Source: Apoderus coryli (Eukaryota; Arthropoda; Insecta; Coleoptera; Attelabidae). From it: DNA of 64,000 nucleotides. Shown piece by piece: positions 30,955-43,158 of this stretch. The position numbers and the translations under genes were made by a program. Where the stretch lies: contig OU452198.1 of the NCBI GenBank assembly GCA_911728435.2, positions 30,471,902 to 30,535,901 of the forward strand. Reading direction: 5' to 3'. Under the pieces are notes generated by a model. It did not search any database. It was not told where the DNA came from and was given only the letters and a program-made list of their open reading frames with translations. Numbering within the stretch: the stretch's first letter is position 1; every line of letters begins with the position of its first letter.

Positions 30955-32330
30955 CTAAAATTTTAACATTAAAATCATAAATATAACAGTCAAATAATTG
31001 TCCCCTGAAACCTCAAGGTAACCGAGAAATTCCGAATAACTATAAAATGCGTTTACAGTGAATAGATGCTTCAATTTGTTTTTAAAAGAGATTATGTTTG
31101 GGGAATCCTCTGGCAGCATATTAAAGAAAGCAATCCCAGAGTACATTGGTGACCTCCTGTACAATTCCCTCCTTGGTCGTGGAGGATGCAATTGATTTCT
31201 ACCTCTTGTAAATTGTGAGTGTTGTGAACCGTTCTTTTGAATAAATCTCATCTTATTAAAGGTGACAGTTTATAGATGTATAAGCATAGAACTGTTAATA
31301 CTTCTTTCCTAATAACAAATAAGGGTTTGCATGTGTCACGACCAGATAGTCCAAATATCAAGCGAATAGTCCGCTTTTGTGAAATGAATATTCGATGCAA
31401 ATCCGTCCATCGCCCCCAAGAAATGATATAAGATAACGTCGGCTAGATTAACCCATAATACATTGATAAGAGGTTACGTCGATTAAAAATAGATCTTAAT
31501 GAGAACACGATATGCCATTGCTTATATTTACCTTAGCACAAACACTGCTAAGTTGATCCGTCCACATTAGTTCACGATCGACTAAAACTCCCAACAAGTT
31601 AACAAGATCAGCCCACGGGAGATTATGACCACTAAAGCTCACATTAAATGGCAAGTTTGTTTGAAACTTATTAAATTGAATGGCGACGCTCTTACTCAAG
31701 TTAGTTTGTTTCTGTTGCACCACGACTGAAACTCCTCCAAAACAACGTTAGAGTATAGAGAAGTATATCGGAGTCTGCATCCTCAACCACTATCATTGTA
31801 TCATCTGCATACAAAAACACCCTTCCGAAGCTAAGATGCCCAGGTAGGTCGTTTACATATTATAGTAAGCATATGAGTGGTCCCAAAACACGACCTTGTG
31901 GGGTGTCGATATCAATACTCTCAGAATCGGAGAAAGCATCACCCACACGCACTGCGAATCATCGGTTAGTTAAATAGGACTCCATCCATTTATTTAAGGG
32001 TCCACGCATCCCCAGACTAGCTTATCCCGCCCAAATGATTTATCAAATGTCAAATGCTCCCGATAAATCAAAAAGCAAAGCAACCCTTATCCGTGCTGTT
32101 CTGGACACAATGTATGAAGTCAGTGGCACAGGTCCCTTTCTAAATCCGCATGCTGACTGCCACTGAGAACTTCAAACCTGTCCAAGAAGTTGCAAATGCG
32201 GTCGGCCACCACCCTCTCGATTATTTTGGATATTAGACTAAGGAGAAGGAGTGTAATAGGCCTATAGTTCTCAATGTTAGTACTGTCACCCTGTTTGAAA
32301 ATTGGCACCACTCGATCTCATTATAACAGG
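30955..32330 (-). pseudogene. Decayed non-LTR retrotransposon, unit B
   Basis: Copy of 5096-6470 with the same stops and frameshifts and only a few substitutions. Motifs ENYRPITLL, LYADDT and ELYRRSPMYSGIAFF are seen in separate frames. Confidence 0.8.
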
Positions 32331-32790
32331 ATCAAAAAACTTGGACACCTGTACAATAGGTCCCACAGTACACTGGGATTCTGGCAAGCAACACTATTTC
32401 TAAGAAGCAGACTTTTGATTCTTTTTAAATGACAGCTTATTGTACTGTTTGGACAAACAAATGAGAGCTTCAAAGGCACCACTCGAGCTCATCAACAGGA
32501 TCAAAAAACATGGACCTGTAAAATAGGTCCCACAGTACACTGGGACGATAAAACTACACCGAAATGAGCTTCAAAGGCACCACTCGATCTCATTAAGAGG
32601 ATAAAAAATCATGGACACCTGTACAATAGGTCCCACAGTACACTGGGACAATAAAACAACACCGAAATGAGCATAATCGTATATATGCAAGTAACGCTAT
32701 TTCTAAGAGGCAGACTTTTGATTTTTTTTAAAATGACAGCTTATTGTACCTACTGTTTGGACAAACAAATGGGAGCTTCAAATATAGTTT
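32302..32790. repeat. Direct-repeat cluster 3' of CDC40, unit B
   Basis: Copy of 6443-6930, with three occurrences of CCCACAGTACACTGGGA. Confidence 0.75.
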
Positions 32791-32847
32791 AAAAAATCAT
32801 TTATTAAATATACAATATATACAATACATTTTTAATATATAAAAAGC

Positions 32848-33945
32848 TTAATCCCAAAACTTAATTAACCCATCCCAACCCGCCGTTACCAATTTACTGG
32901 GTTCATGCGGATGCCACAACACTCCAATGCAAACACCGTCATGTGCTTTCCATTTCTTGTACAATTTTGTTGTTTTCCAGTCCCAAATAAAACACTTTCC
33001 ATCTGCGTCACCAGACACCAAATAACTCATGTCTGGTGAAAAGTCCAACGTACACGCATATCCCGCAACCATATGACCAGAGAATGTCTTCTTCCGGTTA
33101 ATCTTAAACCGGTTCATCGCCGAAAATATCACTATTTTATTGTCCATGCTTTGGCACGCTAACCATTTGGCGTTTGGTGATGGAGTTACAGATGGCATAC
33201 TATGCATTTGAGGGTCTGCGATGTATTTCATATCAACCGGAATGTCCCATTCCCACGCACGCAGAGATTTATCATCGGATGTCGTGACAAATCGTCTATT
33301 GTCATCTACGAAAGTAATCGAATTAACTGCCCCTAAATGCCTATCGTATTCCTGAACTACATCACCCGACCGAATATCCCAACATATAATTTTCTTATCT
33401 GATGTTCCAGCAACAAACAAATGCTGCTTGTTCTTATCAGGATTGAATTTAACACAATATGGGATCTTTCTGCTTGTAAATCGGGATAATACTTGTCCCG
33501 TTTCAGTGTCCCATAACTTAATATATCTATCGTATCCTGCCGATAAGAATCTTTTGCCGTTGTTATCGAAATTGATGTCCCTAACAGCTTGTCGATGACC
33601 ATAGTACGTCCTAATACATCTTCTTTCATTATACACTTCCCATAATTTGATTTTACAATCCATGCCAGCTGATAGTAAGAGATGTGCGGTACGTGGGTAC
33701 CACGCAATTGCGGAAACGCCTTTGGTGTGTCCTGACCAGGTATGGATATGGGCCTTCGGTAGGAAGCATTTGGTTGGAGGTGTGTCTGAACGCAAATTGA
33801 CTCCAACATCTTGCGGGGGGTGTAGAAATGATCTGCCTTGGTAGTCGACTGGGTTATTGATGTGTAGTACGGATTTTTCCTCAATTTGTTTTGCCTCGCC
33901 GTCAATAGGGCGGGCATGGCGTTTCATTCTTTTCGTCATCAATTC
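32848..33945 (-). CDS. CDC40: CDC40/PRP17 exon 2, unit B
   Basis: The same 365 codons as in unit A, with identical protein: seven-bladed WD40 propeller of the splicing factor, ending WDGLIKFWD. The acceptor CAG/GAATTG joins in phase 0 to exon 1 at 35552. The minus-strand AATAAA lies at about 32800-32805. No lesion is seen, so this is a second potentially functional copy. Confidence 0.95.
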   Translation of the reverse strand, partial: ELMTKRMKRHARPIDGEAKQIEEKSVLHINNPVDYQGRSFLHPPQDVGVNLRSDTPPTKCFLPKAHIHTWSGHTKGVSAIAWYPRTAHLLLSAGMDCKIKLWEVYNERRCIRTYYGHRQAVRDINFDNNGKRFLSAGYDRYIKLWDTETGQVLSRFTSRKIPYCVKFNPDKNKQHLFVAGTSDKKIICWDIRSGDVVQEYDRHLGAVNSITFVDDNRRFVTTSDDKSLRAWEWDIPVDMKYIADPQMHSMPSVTPSPNAKWLACQSMDNKIVIFSAMNRFKINRKKTFSGHMVAGYACTLDFSPDMSYLVSGDADGKCFIWDWKTTKLYKKWKAHDGVCIGVLWHPHEPSKLVTAGWDGLIKFWD

Positions 33946-34127
33946 CTGAAAAAATAATTGTAAATAATTAATCAGTTATTTACATACACTGAGTGTTTTA
34001 TATACCCCCAAACAAAAAATTAATTTTTGCAGAGCAATAAAAGTTTATATGTAGGCGAACTTATTAATACACATTATTATAGGAGTCTGGTAGCATTATA
34101 TTTCTGCACTGAACAATTGGCACGGCC

Positions 34128-34213
34128 ATTTTGCACCTGCAACTTTTGACAAAACGTCGCTAGTTTTTGTTAGGCTGAAACTGGATCCTGTCCCTGCTCA
34201 TCCGCATTGTCTA
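34128..34213 (+). pseudogene. Truncated THAP exon of P-like pseudogene, unit B
   Basis: Copy of 8269-8354, with the same truncation and the 24-base interruption. Confidence 0.5.
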
Positions 34214-34255
34214 GTAAGTAAATCTTATTATGTAGGATAATTATTTAACTCAAAT

Positions 34256-34388
34256 AACAATTAATTTTCTGAAGTAATCCATCTATCGAGGAGTGAATAT
34301 TACTATTTGAATAAAACGACGTCTACTCCACAAACACCACACAATTTGTGGAGTAGACGTCGTTTTATTCAAATAGTAACAATTAATT
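34256..34388. mobile_element. Fold-back MITE, unit B
   Basis: Identical to 8397-8529: 35-bp perfect arms, 10-nt spacer, AACAATTAATT direct repeats. Confidence 0.75.
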
Positions 34389-34450
34389 GTTATGCTCCTA
34401 TAATATATCCAACACAAAATGTGTTAATAATATGCTTGTATGACATGTTA

Positions 34451-34452
34451 TA
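34451..34452. other. Empty mariner target site (TA), unit B
   Basis: ACATGTTATATGTAG in B aligns across the mariner of unit A, with a single TA where A has TA-mariner-TA. It proves the insertion boundaries and its later date. Confidence 0.92.
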
Positions 34453-34487
34453 TGTAGTTAGTAGCTAATAACATGTTTGATTTCAAG

Positions 34488-35160
34488 AACAGTCCTCCAG
34501 TAAACCACCGATCACAATAATATCTGACATTCTAATACAACGGACTTCTCCAATGAACATAGATATGCCTAAAACACCTGCTCAACCAACTACATCTGCC
34601 AGACGAAAAATATGGAGAAAATTGAAACAGGTTGAAATAGCAAAATTAGAAAAAAAAGGTAATTATGCTGCAAAGAAAAAACTATCGGCCAGAGGAGCGG
34701 ATATCAAGCATAAAAAATATTTTTACTGCAAAAGAAGCACTTTATCCAAGAAGAAACGCTGGATATTATTTCAAAACTAGGAGGACCACAGCACTTATAC
34801 ATACGGCAATTGAAGAAAGAATGTACTCATCCATTAAACAAAGAATATGCGAAAGAGGTGAAAGTGTTTGCTCTTACACTGCATTATTATTCGCCATCTG
34901 CTTATAACTATAAGCAGATGGCATCACAGTGTTAATGGAGAGCCGGGATTTACGATTGAAGCATTTCAGGCTTTGAAGTGTAAATTTCAATATTCTTCAA
35001 AGAAAAAAATATACGGCTTTATAATTGATGAGATGGCTATCCGGTCGGCAAGAAGAATGGGTTCCCAGTAAGGATAAATATTATGGCTATATTGTTATGG
35101 GAACAGGTTCATCAGAGAATATTTTGGCTAAAGAGGCCCTAGTTTTTCTTTTAAAGTGTA
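34488..35160 (+). pseudogene. P-element-like transposase fragment, unit B
   Basis: Copy of 10718-11390, with the same frameshift, stop codons and 1243-bp deletion relative to D. Antisense in the CDC40 intron. Confidence 0.8.
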
Positions 35161-35551
35161 CTTTTCAAATTAAAGTATAAACCCAAGCCGCAAATTAAAA
35201 AACAAAAACGTCAACAAAAATAGCCAGTGCGGCTCTGGAGAATCCGCCATATTGGCGATTACGCCCCGCCCAATGCATCCGTTTGTGTACAATGTAAAAT
35301 AATGCTTATAGTGGCTCCTTATAACTCAAGGGTTTTTCTCAATGATCACTAGATTTAAATTAATAATAATTCCAAGTGGAAGATTATCCTGATTTCAAGG
35401 AAACATTTTTCGAAATTTTGACATACCTAAGTGATTTTCGTCTTATTTTTGGTCGTAGATTCCACCCCCAAAGGCTGGGGAATCAGTTCATTTTTTGTGT
35501 GATTTTATTTTTCAACCTAACAGTAAAACAATCAAATAATAATTTACTCAC

Positions 35552-36178
35552 CTGAAGTTCGATTTGTTCTTCTGGAGTAGGCTTCGTAACACGCTGTTCA
35601 TTCTCATAATCACCCCATGGTCCCAAAAATCCATCAATGTCGCTTGCGTCATTATTTTGGTTCCGTTTTCGCTTATCCGAAGTTCTTAACTTCGTTGATT
35701 CAAACACAGTTTTCAAATTCGAATTTATAGCCTGTTCTGTGTTGCCAATAACTCTATCACCACCGTCTTTTTCTATATCTCCTACTGATGGATCTAAAGC
35801 ATAACCGTAACTCGCAAATGTCCGACGTTGATTGTCGAATTGAAATTCACTTAGGTAAGCTGGTTCTATTCGACCTGATAACATGTTGGTGAGTTTGAAT
35901 GGGTTTGCCGGACCTACCACTGGTGCAAACAATTCATCGTATTTTGCGTTGTATGTAAGTTCTTTGGTATCTAGTTTTATGAATATTTTGTCATCGGTGA
36001 GACTAGTTGAAAGAACTGCTGGAGCCGCACATATTTGCATTAGTTTACCTCTTAGAGAAAGGTCTACTTCTGGAGTTTCATTGCAGGTCCGATCACGAGT
36101 TGTTTCCGTTGGCTTTACTTCAGATGAAATTTTGCCTTCGTCACCGTCACTATCACTATATTCTTGTAGTGATAACAT
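35552..36178 (-). CDS. CDC40: CDC40/PRP17 exon 1, unit B
   Basis: 209 codons from ATG 36178 to IELQ at donor GTGAGT; the protein is identical to unit A. It shares the 18-bp in-frame deletion at NPF-KLTNMLSG. Intron 1 here is 33946-35551. Confidence 0.93.
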
Positions 36179-36956
36179 TCTTCGTAGCACTTTATCTTAA
36201 ACTTAATATGGACAAACCGCTTAATAAACTATTATTAAACAAACATAAGCTAGAGATATATTAACCACACACACATAAAACTGGTATGTCTGTGTTATGT
36301 GACCACACAAATCTAAAACAATCTCAATAATGCTGGTGGTACAATAAAACATGTACCTTATATATGCTTAGAAAAGTCAAATGTCAAACCAAAAATTAAC
36401 TGTCACTTGTCTGTCAATCACAAATTTGATTGACGGTTGAGTTGTGTCAAAATTTGACGTTGACGTTCCTTTTATGTAAAATTCAAGTGAAGTGAGCAGT
36501 AGATGATCATGTAAATTAGCCCAGCTGATCTGAATTTGTAGATGCATAACACTTGCTGTTTCGACTGCATCTTGTGTAGATAAACAGAAATTCAAAATTA
36601 TCCTTATAATTATTAATTGCACATATTATTTCTAGTAGGTATGTAAACATTAATCAATCTCGTATAACAACATAATATTATTTTGTAAATTACAAATTTC
36701 ATCACCAGTGGATTTTCTAATCGCCAAATATCAGATGTTTTCACTCACTTCACTTTACTGCCCTTATAAAATTCATGCCTTAGATTAGGAAAGAGAGGGG
36801 ATACCGCACGTTCGTATATCAGAATGCATGGCAAGTGTTACGCTTTTAATGCGGCGGCCATTTTTTATGTGCCGAAAAACAGAAAACTACGTGTGCATTT
36901 TTGATGATTTTATTTGTGAAAATTGGGAATAGAAATGTATTTTGTATATTAATAAA
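36179..36956. promoter_or_regulatory. Divergent upstream region, unit B
   Basis: Copy of 12409-13185 with the TATATAAGG (36357-36365, minus) before CDC40. A small change near 36394 adds one base, which breaks the 87-codon frame that is open in A and D. Confidence 0.4.
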
Positions 36957-37027
36957 ATGGTACGTTGTGTGGCTTTTGGATGCCCAAGTCGCAGTGAACA
37001 AAAGGAGTCCAGAATTTCGTTTCATAG
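36957..37027 (+). pseudogene. Lone THAP first exon, unit B
   Basis: Identical to 13186-13256 (MVRCVAFGCPSRS... with GTAAAAC donor). No downstream exon is recognised before the DIRS-1 element. Confidence 0.6.
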
Positions 37028-37778
37028 GTAAAACTTAGAATGATGTATCAAGTAGCTTCTAGTTTTTATTAGTTTTTAATAATTAAAAGTAATCTTTAGG
37101 CTATTATCTTTTAGTATGTAGTATAACAGGTTTCAGTTTACCTAATTAAAACTGTTTGATACAACAATTCATTTAAAATCAACATGATAAAGCATTATTT
37201 TTTGATAGAAACCTCTATAGAGGCTTACTTTATCAGGGGCGTAGACATTTTATTTTTCCAAAAAATTTGTTTTTTACACATTTTTGCGTTAAAAGTGAAT
37301 AAAATAATGTCACTTTAGCTTTTTAATTATTTCAATCTTTAGAACAACATGCACTAGATAGCCCAGCAAATCACATAATATACTTTTAAATAAAATCTAT
37401 TTGTGTCAAATATCTTAATGTTCGTGTATATTTCATAACAAAACTACAGTCCCAAAATTAGATCCCATTCTCGAAATCAATTAACAAAACGCATTCTATT
37501 TAAAGGAAAATAAAAACGTTATATATTGGTGTTGTGTCTATTGCTATACCTATATTGTTAATTTTATGTTTGTATTGTTCAATAAATACACTGTATTGTA
37601 GACATTTTAGTCTCTCGTTATGTGTAGTGTGTCTACGAGCCCAGTGTTGACAAGACAGTTGACGTTGACATTGAAGGAGATACGTCAGAAATGTGATATG
37701 ACAGATGAAGTCTATGTTTCTTCTTGTGCTAAGAATTATTATAAAAGTTCTTGTGTTATGTTTAGAGGTTAATTTTGA
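37028..37778. other. Non-coding region after THAP exon, unit B
   Basis: Copy of 13257-14007; nothing coding seen. Confidence 0.4.
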
Positions 37779-38126
37779 TTTTTGTTGTTTATGAATAAAT
37801 ATAGTCTTATTTTAAATTTATGTTCGGCTTATGTTTCGAGAACAAATTGAGAGAGAAACATAAGCGTTCTTACTGTACTTTGAATAATGTCTTCAATAGA
37901 GAACGTTACGGCTGGTGTGGCGGCTGAATCTACGGTGTTTGGTACCGTGGGATCATCCGACAAAATCTGTTGTATTTTCGTTTGTAGCCATAATATCGGA
38001 AAAATATTCACTTAATAACGCGTAAACTACTTTTTCAACCCACTTCTGAGTTTGTAGGGCTTCGTTAAATAAGGATGCCGAACATAAATTTAAAATAAGA
38101 CTATACTTATTCATAAACAACAAAAA
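37779..38126. repeat. 50-bp inverted repeat pair, unit B
   Basis: Copy of 14008-14355. Confidence 0.6.
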
Positions 38127-38412
38127 TTACAAGATCAAACGAACTTACCTAAGTGATGTTCGATCTTGATTATATGAAGGCTTCGTCGAAATAAATAAAG
38201 AAGAAGTGTAGTGTAGTATCTCGCTTTCATGCGTATTGGCCACAATTTTTAAAGTAAACAAAAAACCATGATTCATCTTGCACCGATCTCCTTGCCTACC
38301 GATGCATACCTAACCTACTAATCAGTCTCGTTTTTTGTGCGCTCATGGCTACATGTTTGTCGTGCTGCGAATTTCGATAATTATTTTATTAAAATCATAT
38401 AAATATTATTCT

Positions 38413-38671
38413 ATGATTAAAATGACTTCGCGTTCTAGAAAAAAACATAGAAGCCTATCGCCAGATCGAAATGTTAGTAAATATACAAGTGTTTCTACTA
38501 AAATTTTGAAGAGAATTGAGAGTCGTTTAAATAGGCTTGAGAAGAAAAATAAGCATCGTTCCAGGGAGTCATCTACTTCTTCTGAAGAATCTTATACATC
38601 TTTGGAGTCGGGTAGTGAACGCGAACGTAGTGACAGTGGCGTTGTTGATATTTGTGATATTGAACAAGATA
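38413..38671 (+). pseudogene. DIRS Gag exon 1 (DIRS-1), unit B
   Basis: Same as 14642-14900; splice donor destroyed by the non-LTR insertion. Confidence 0.68.
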
Positions 38672-41600
38672 ATAATAATAATAAATGGGCTTTATTGGTA
38701 GGAAACAAGAAATATACAAATACAATTGAATTCTCAAACTTAAATATCATTAACAACAATAACAACAATAAAATTTCAAAACTTTGTGTGCAGCTACAAT
38801 CTAGCGAAGTCTAGCTCACTTGGCTATTCTACTTAACCAGACCATAGACAGAATATATAAAAAAAGAAATTATTAACAAGCACGCAAATCACGCTCAACA
38901 CCCCTAGTTACAATGATCATCACGTATAAGGAGTGATGTGTGGATCAGACAGGTAATCATACTATTACTGACTTCTAATAAGAAAATCTTTAAAAAGTCT
39001 CCTGAAACCCCCAAAACTACTCAGCTCAGTCAAATCACCAGGCAATGAGTTGTATAAGCTGATGGCGTTATACGTAAAAGATCTACGATATAAGGCAGTA
39101 TGATGACGAGGTAGGGTTAATTTATTGGCATATCTAATATTCAGTTGATGAATTGAAGTTCTAAAATTAAGTCTACTTTTTATAGATGCAGGGGCGCTGC
39201 CGCACTTAAGAATATTAAAGAAAAAGTTACCCAAATGAAATTGCCAACGGTTATCCATTTTCAACCACATTAGACTTACATAAGTATGGGATATATGATC
39301 GTACTTCCTAAGATTATTTATAAATCTAGAACATGTATTTTGAACTAGTTGAATGCGATTTTTATAAAAATAATCTAGACACGGTCCATAAATAAAATCG
39401 CAATAATTGAAATGAGAAAGGACGAGTGACTCACACAATCTCTTACGCAAACTTTTGTTTAAAATGTGTCTATTAGAATATAGAAGTTTAAGTGATAGAT
39501 AAGATTTTTGTAAAAGCTTCTTGACATGAAAGGAAAATCTAAGATCAGTGTCCAAAAGAACTCCAAGATTCTTCGCCGTATCGACACTGGGAAGCTCAGA
39601 TTCATTAATCTTTATTTTAAAGTTCTGTTTTAAATTCAAAATGTGATTCTTGTTACCAAAAAACATAACATACGACTTCTTAGCATTCAATTTTAAGTTA
39701 TGACTTTCAGAAATTTTGTATAAATTATCTAGCTCTGTATTTACAACTTGATTAGCATTAGGAAATTCATGAAATTTAAATGGGAGATAAATTTGAGTAT
39801 CGTCGGCATAAGCCTGCACCCTACAAGCAACAAAAGACTTCAGTATGTCAGAGGTGTACATTAAAAATAATAAGGGTCCCAATATAGAACCTTGCGGGAC
39901 GCCAGAGAGAATACTACAATGACTGGAGAGTTTATTATTTGAAAAAATTTGCTGCATTCTATTGGATAAAAAGGAACCAATAAACCCGACAGATTCAAGC
40001 GAAAACCCATAATAATTTAATTTAGCACAAAGTAATCGATGGTTTAATGTATCAAACGCTTTAGAGTAGTCCAAGAGAATGAGTGCTGAATCCTGACCAC
40101 TGTCACTGGCAGTTGTAATATCATCGATTATGTTAATAAGAGGAGTACATGTGCTTCGCCCCTTTCTAAAACCACTTTGACAATCGGGCAATAATTCCCT
40201 TTCATTTAAATATGCCGCCATTTGACTATATAATATTCTCTCTAAGATCTTTGAAAGAACCGGAAGAATACTAATTATTCTCATATCTGAATAGGATGAA
40301 GGTGACGAACTTTTCGGCAAAGGAATACCAAGTGAGGTTTTCCATAAGTCAGGAAAATAATTTATTTCTATACAACAGTTAATTAAATGTGTAATATACC
40401 TATCTATGAAAGGACTACAGTACTGCAACATTTTCGCAGTAATGCCGTCAGTACCAACCGCATTGGTTCTAATGTTATTAATAAGTTTGTGAACCTCTTC
40501 TACTGTAGTCAATTTAAAATTAAATTTACCATCAGAGGAATCGAATAAAAATGAGGACTCATATTGTTGAATTTTTTCCTCACAATTACCACCATTCTGA
40601 AGATATTGAGAAAAATATTCATTAATTTTATCAGGGTCGGCAAGATCGGCAGGAATACTTGTAGTTTTAGCAGATCCTATGTTAAATTCCTTCAAAGCAG
40701 ACCAAATCTTGCGAGGGTTATTGGTATTAGATAATTCAGTGAGATATCTTCTTTTTTCACGCCTGACCATGTATAAGGTAAAATTCCGCAATTGCTTGTA
40801 TGACCTCCAATCCTCCTCAAGACCACTACGTTTAAAAGTTTGTAGCGCCTTGTCCCGTAAAAGCATATGCTGCTTTAGGTTTGCTGTCAACCAAGGCGCT
40901 TTAGGTTTAGTAACTCTAATCTTACGCACAGGGGCATACCTATCAAACAAGTCCAAAATAATCGAATTGAACAACAAGATTTTGTTATTAATATCATTTT
41001 CGTATAGAATTGACTCCCATTCTTGACTCTGCATATCATTCAAAAATGCATAATAATTGAAATTTTTAAAGTCACGAAACTCTAAAATTCGAGGAGTAAT
41101 ATGTGGTTTTTTTATATCTAAATGACAAGATATCAGACAATGATCGGAAATGTCTCCACAAGAAATAACCTCTGTAGCCTTAACAATACTGATATCAGAA
41201 ACAAAAACCGGATCTAAGAGAGTGCTTGTACCGTAAGTTACTCTCGTTGGTTCATTAATAACCTGGGTCAAATTAAAACAATCCAGACATTTACTGACTG
41301 GATTCTCCAAATCTAAAAAATTAACATTGAAATATCCCAAGCAGATAGTTTCATTTACTGTAGGGCATAAATAAGAGAAAATAGTTTCAAGGTCATCAAT
41401 AAAGTTAGTATTGTTCATTTGCGGGGGTCTATATAAAACACCGAATACGTAAGTTTGACACTTCACATTAATCTTGAGAAATAAATGTTCCAGCTGTGCA
41501 CACACCGGTACCGAAAGCTCAACAATATCTGCCACAAAACAATCTCTAACATATGCGGCAACACCTCCACCCCTACCCACGCGATCCCTTCTAAAAAATT

Positions 41601-42143
41601 TGTACCCATTAATGTGGAAAGCTCCAGAATCGATATCATTATTTAACCAAGTTTCTGTCAGCATAAATACATCAAAATCCCTATTCAAAAATATGTTTTT
41701 AAACTCATCCCAGCCTGTAAACATAGATCGTATATTCAGATGCCCAACCTTCATGATATATAGAATTGAGATACAAAAGAGATATATAAAAAAAAAAAGA
41801 GAAGAAAAAAAATAATAATGATTTAAACAACCCCGAGAGTTGAAGGGTTCAAGAGACCACTAGCTTTATTTTATACACTAATCCATAGACATATATTGAT
41901 CTTAAGACAATTAAACACGAGTGCAAGCAATATAAATCAAAAAAAAAATCACAATACTGGACTACTTATATTACGTCTTACCTAAAAAAATAAAATTACC
42001 TATCTGATTTATGACAGCAGTCTTGACAAAGAAGGAAAATAATAACCTAGGTATTATTTGTAAAAAAAATATAATTGAACTTATTTACTGTTAATTAATT
42101 AAGAGAAAACAACACAGCTCTCCAGCAATTACAAGGACTAATA
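38672..42143 (-). mobile_element. Non-LTR retrotransposon (CR1/jockey-like), unit B
   Basis: Copy of 14901-18372 with the (TTA)n tail at its left edge. It was carried along in the segmental duplication, not inserted independently. Confidence 0.8.
38965..41754 (-). CDS. Non-LTR endonuclease-reverse transcriptase, unit B
   Basis: 929 residues, identical to the protein of unit A: APE endonuclease (with GYFN in place of GDFN), reverse transcriptase with AYADDT, and C-terminal LYRRSFTYNAISLYNSLP. Confidence 0.92.
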   Translation of the reverse strand: MKVGHLNIRSMFTGWDEFKNIFLNRDFDVFMLTETWLNNDIDSGAFHINGYKFFRRDRVGRGGGVAAYVRDCFVADIVELSVPVCAQLEHLFLKINVKCQTYVFGVLYRPPQMNNTNFIDDLETIFSYLCPTVNETICLGYFNVNFLDLENPVSKCLDCFNLTQVINEPTRVTYGTSTLLDPVFVSDISIVKATEVISCGDISDHCLISCHLDIKKPHITPRILEFRDFKNFNYYAFLNDMQSQEWESILYENDINNKILLFNSIILDLFDRYAPVRKIRVTKPKAPWLTANLKQHMLLRDKALQTFKRSGLEEDWRSYKQLRNFTLYMVRREKRRYLTELSNTNNPRKIWSALKEFNIGSAKTTSIPADLADPDKINEYFSQYLQNGGNCEEKIQQYESSFLFDSSDGKFNFKLTTVEEVHKLINNIRTNAVGTDGITAKMLQYCSPFIDRYITHLINCCIEINYFPDLWKTSLGIPLPKSSSPSSYSDMRIISILPVLSKILERILYSQMAAYLNERELLPDCQSGFRKGRSTCTPLINIIDDITTASDSGQDSALILLDYSKAFDTLNHRLLCAKLNYYGFSLESVGFIGSFLSNRMQQIFSNNKLSSHCSILSGVPQGSILGPLLFLMYTSDILKSFVACRVQAYADDTQIYLPFKFHEFPNANQVVNTELDNLYKISESHNLKLNAKKSYVMFFGNKNHILNLKQNFKIKINESELPSVDTAKNLGVLLDTDLRFSFHVKKLLQKSYLSLKLLYSNRHILNKSLRKRLCESLVLSHFNYCDFIYGPCLDYFYKNRIQLVQNTCSRFINNLRKYDHISHTYVSLMWLKMDNRWQFHLGNFFFNILKCGSAPASIKSRLNFRTSIHQLNIRYANKLTLPRHHTALYRRSFTYNAISLYNSLPGDLTELSSFGGFRRLFKDFLIRSQ

Positions 42144-42425
42144 TAAGTAAACTATTTTATACCTACTCATACAATTCCTATTAGTCAAAAAGTGATCTAA
42201 TTCAGAATAAATATGGTCAGTTAGTCTAGGGGGACTGGAAATTTTCAAAAAAACATATTGGTTTTTTGTTTAGGGTGGCAATACAATATGTGAGAACTAT
42301 TCTATTACCTAGGGTGGTATTTGATGGTTCTACAAAATATAATAATATTGTTACCTAGGGTGGTAATAATTTTATTTTATTTTTTAACCTGTGAGTTTTT
42401 ACTCTAATTATGGTTTTGTTCTCAG

Positions 42426-42565
42426 GTGTACCCAGAGACACCCACATAACCGCTGAAAGTGAAGTGGTAATACCTGCTCCACTTAAACAAGCCCTGACCA
42501 TCTTAAACGAAGATGAAAAGCAAGAAAACTGTTTTTCCGATCCGATCCAACCGGAAATGGCCTCA
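42426..42565 (+). pseudogene. DIRS Gag exon 2 stub (DIRS-1), unit B
   Basis: Copy of 18655-18794; breaks off after DPIQPEMAS. Confidence 0.68.
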
Positions 42566-43158
42566 GTAGTGATGTTCGATCTTGATTATATGAAGGCTTC
42601 GTCGAAATAAATAAAGAAGAAGTGTAGTGTAGTATCCCGCTTTCATGCGTATTGGCCACAATTTTTAAAGTAAACAAAAAACCATGATTCATCTTGCACC
42701 GATCTCCTTGCCTACCGATGCATACCTAACCTACTAATCAGTCTTTCTTTAAAGTAATATAAAATTAGTACAACATACATACTATGTTTTGGGAAATTAT
42801 TATTATTATTTTAATAATTAGGGTGGAGTTGGGACTTTATTTATTTCGACGAAGCCTTCATATAATCAAGATCGAACATCACTTAGGTAAGTTCGTTTGA
42901 TCTTGTAATTATATTTGGCTTCGTCTCATAAATAAAGAAGAAGTGTAGATGTTCAAAGATCATGTTGTACAATTTTATATTTATAATAAAATACAGATGA
43001 TCTTTTATATATGAACTGTTTTGTTATCTTCACTAACGTAACAAAAAATACAAAAAAAGGAAAAAACAAATTTTTTTTGTTTTACAAATAAAACCCAGAA
43101 CAACAGGTTACTTATAAACATATAATATGCGTATAGAAATAACAACAAATAATAGCAA

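Larger units (their letters stand above)
38126..42909 (+). mobile_element. DIRS-1 truncated element, unit B
   Basis: Copy of 14355-19138: 75-bp inverted ends, Gag exon 1 (38413-38671), non-LTR insertion, Gag exon 2 stub (42426-42565), second left-end copy (about 42568-42750). Confidence 0.75.
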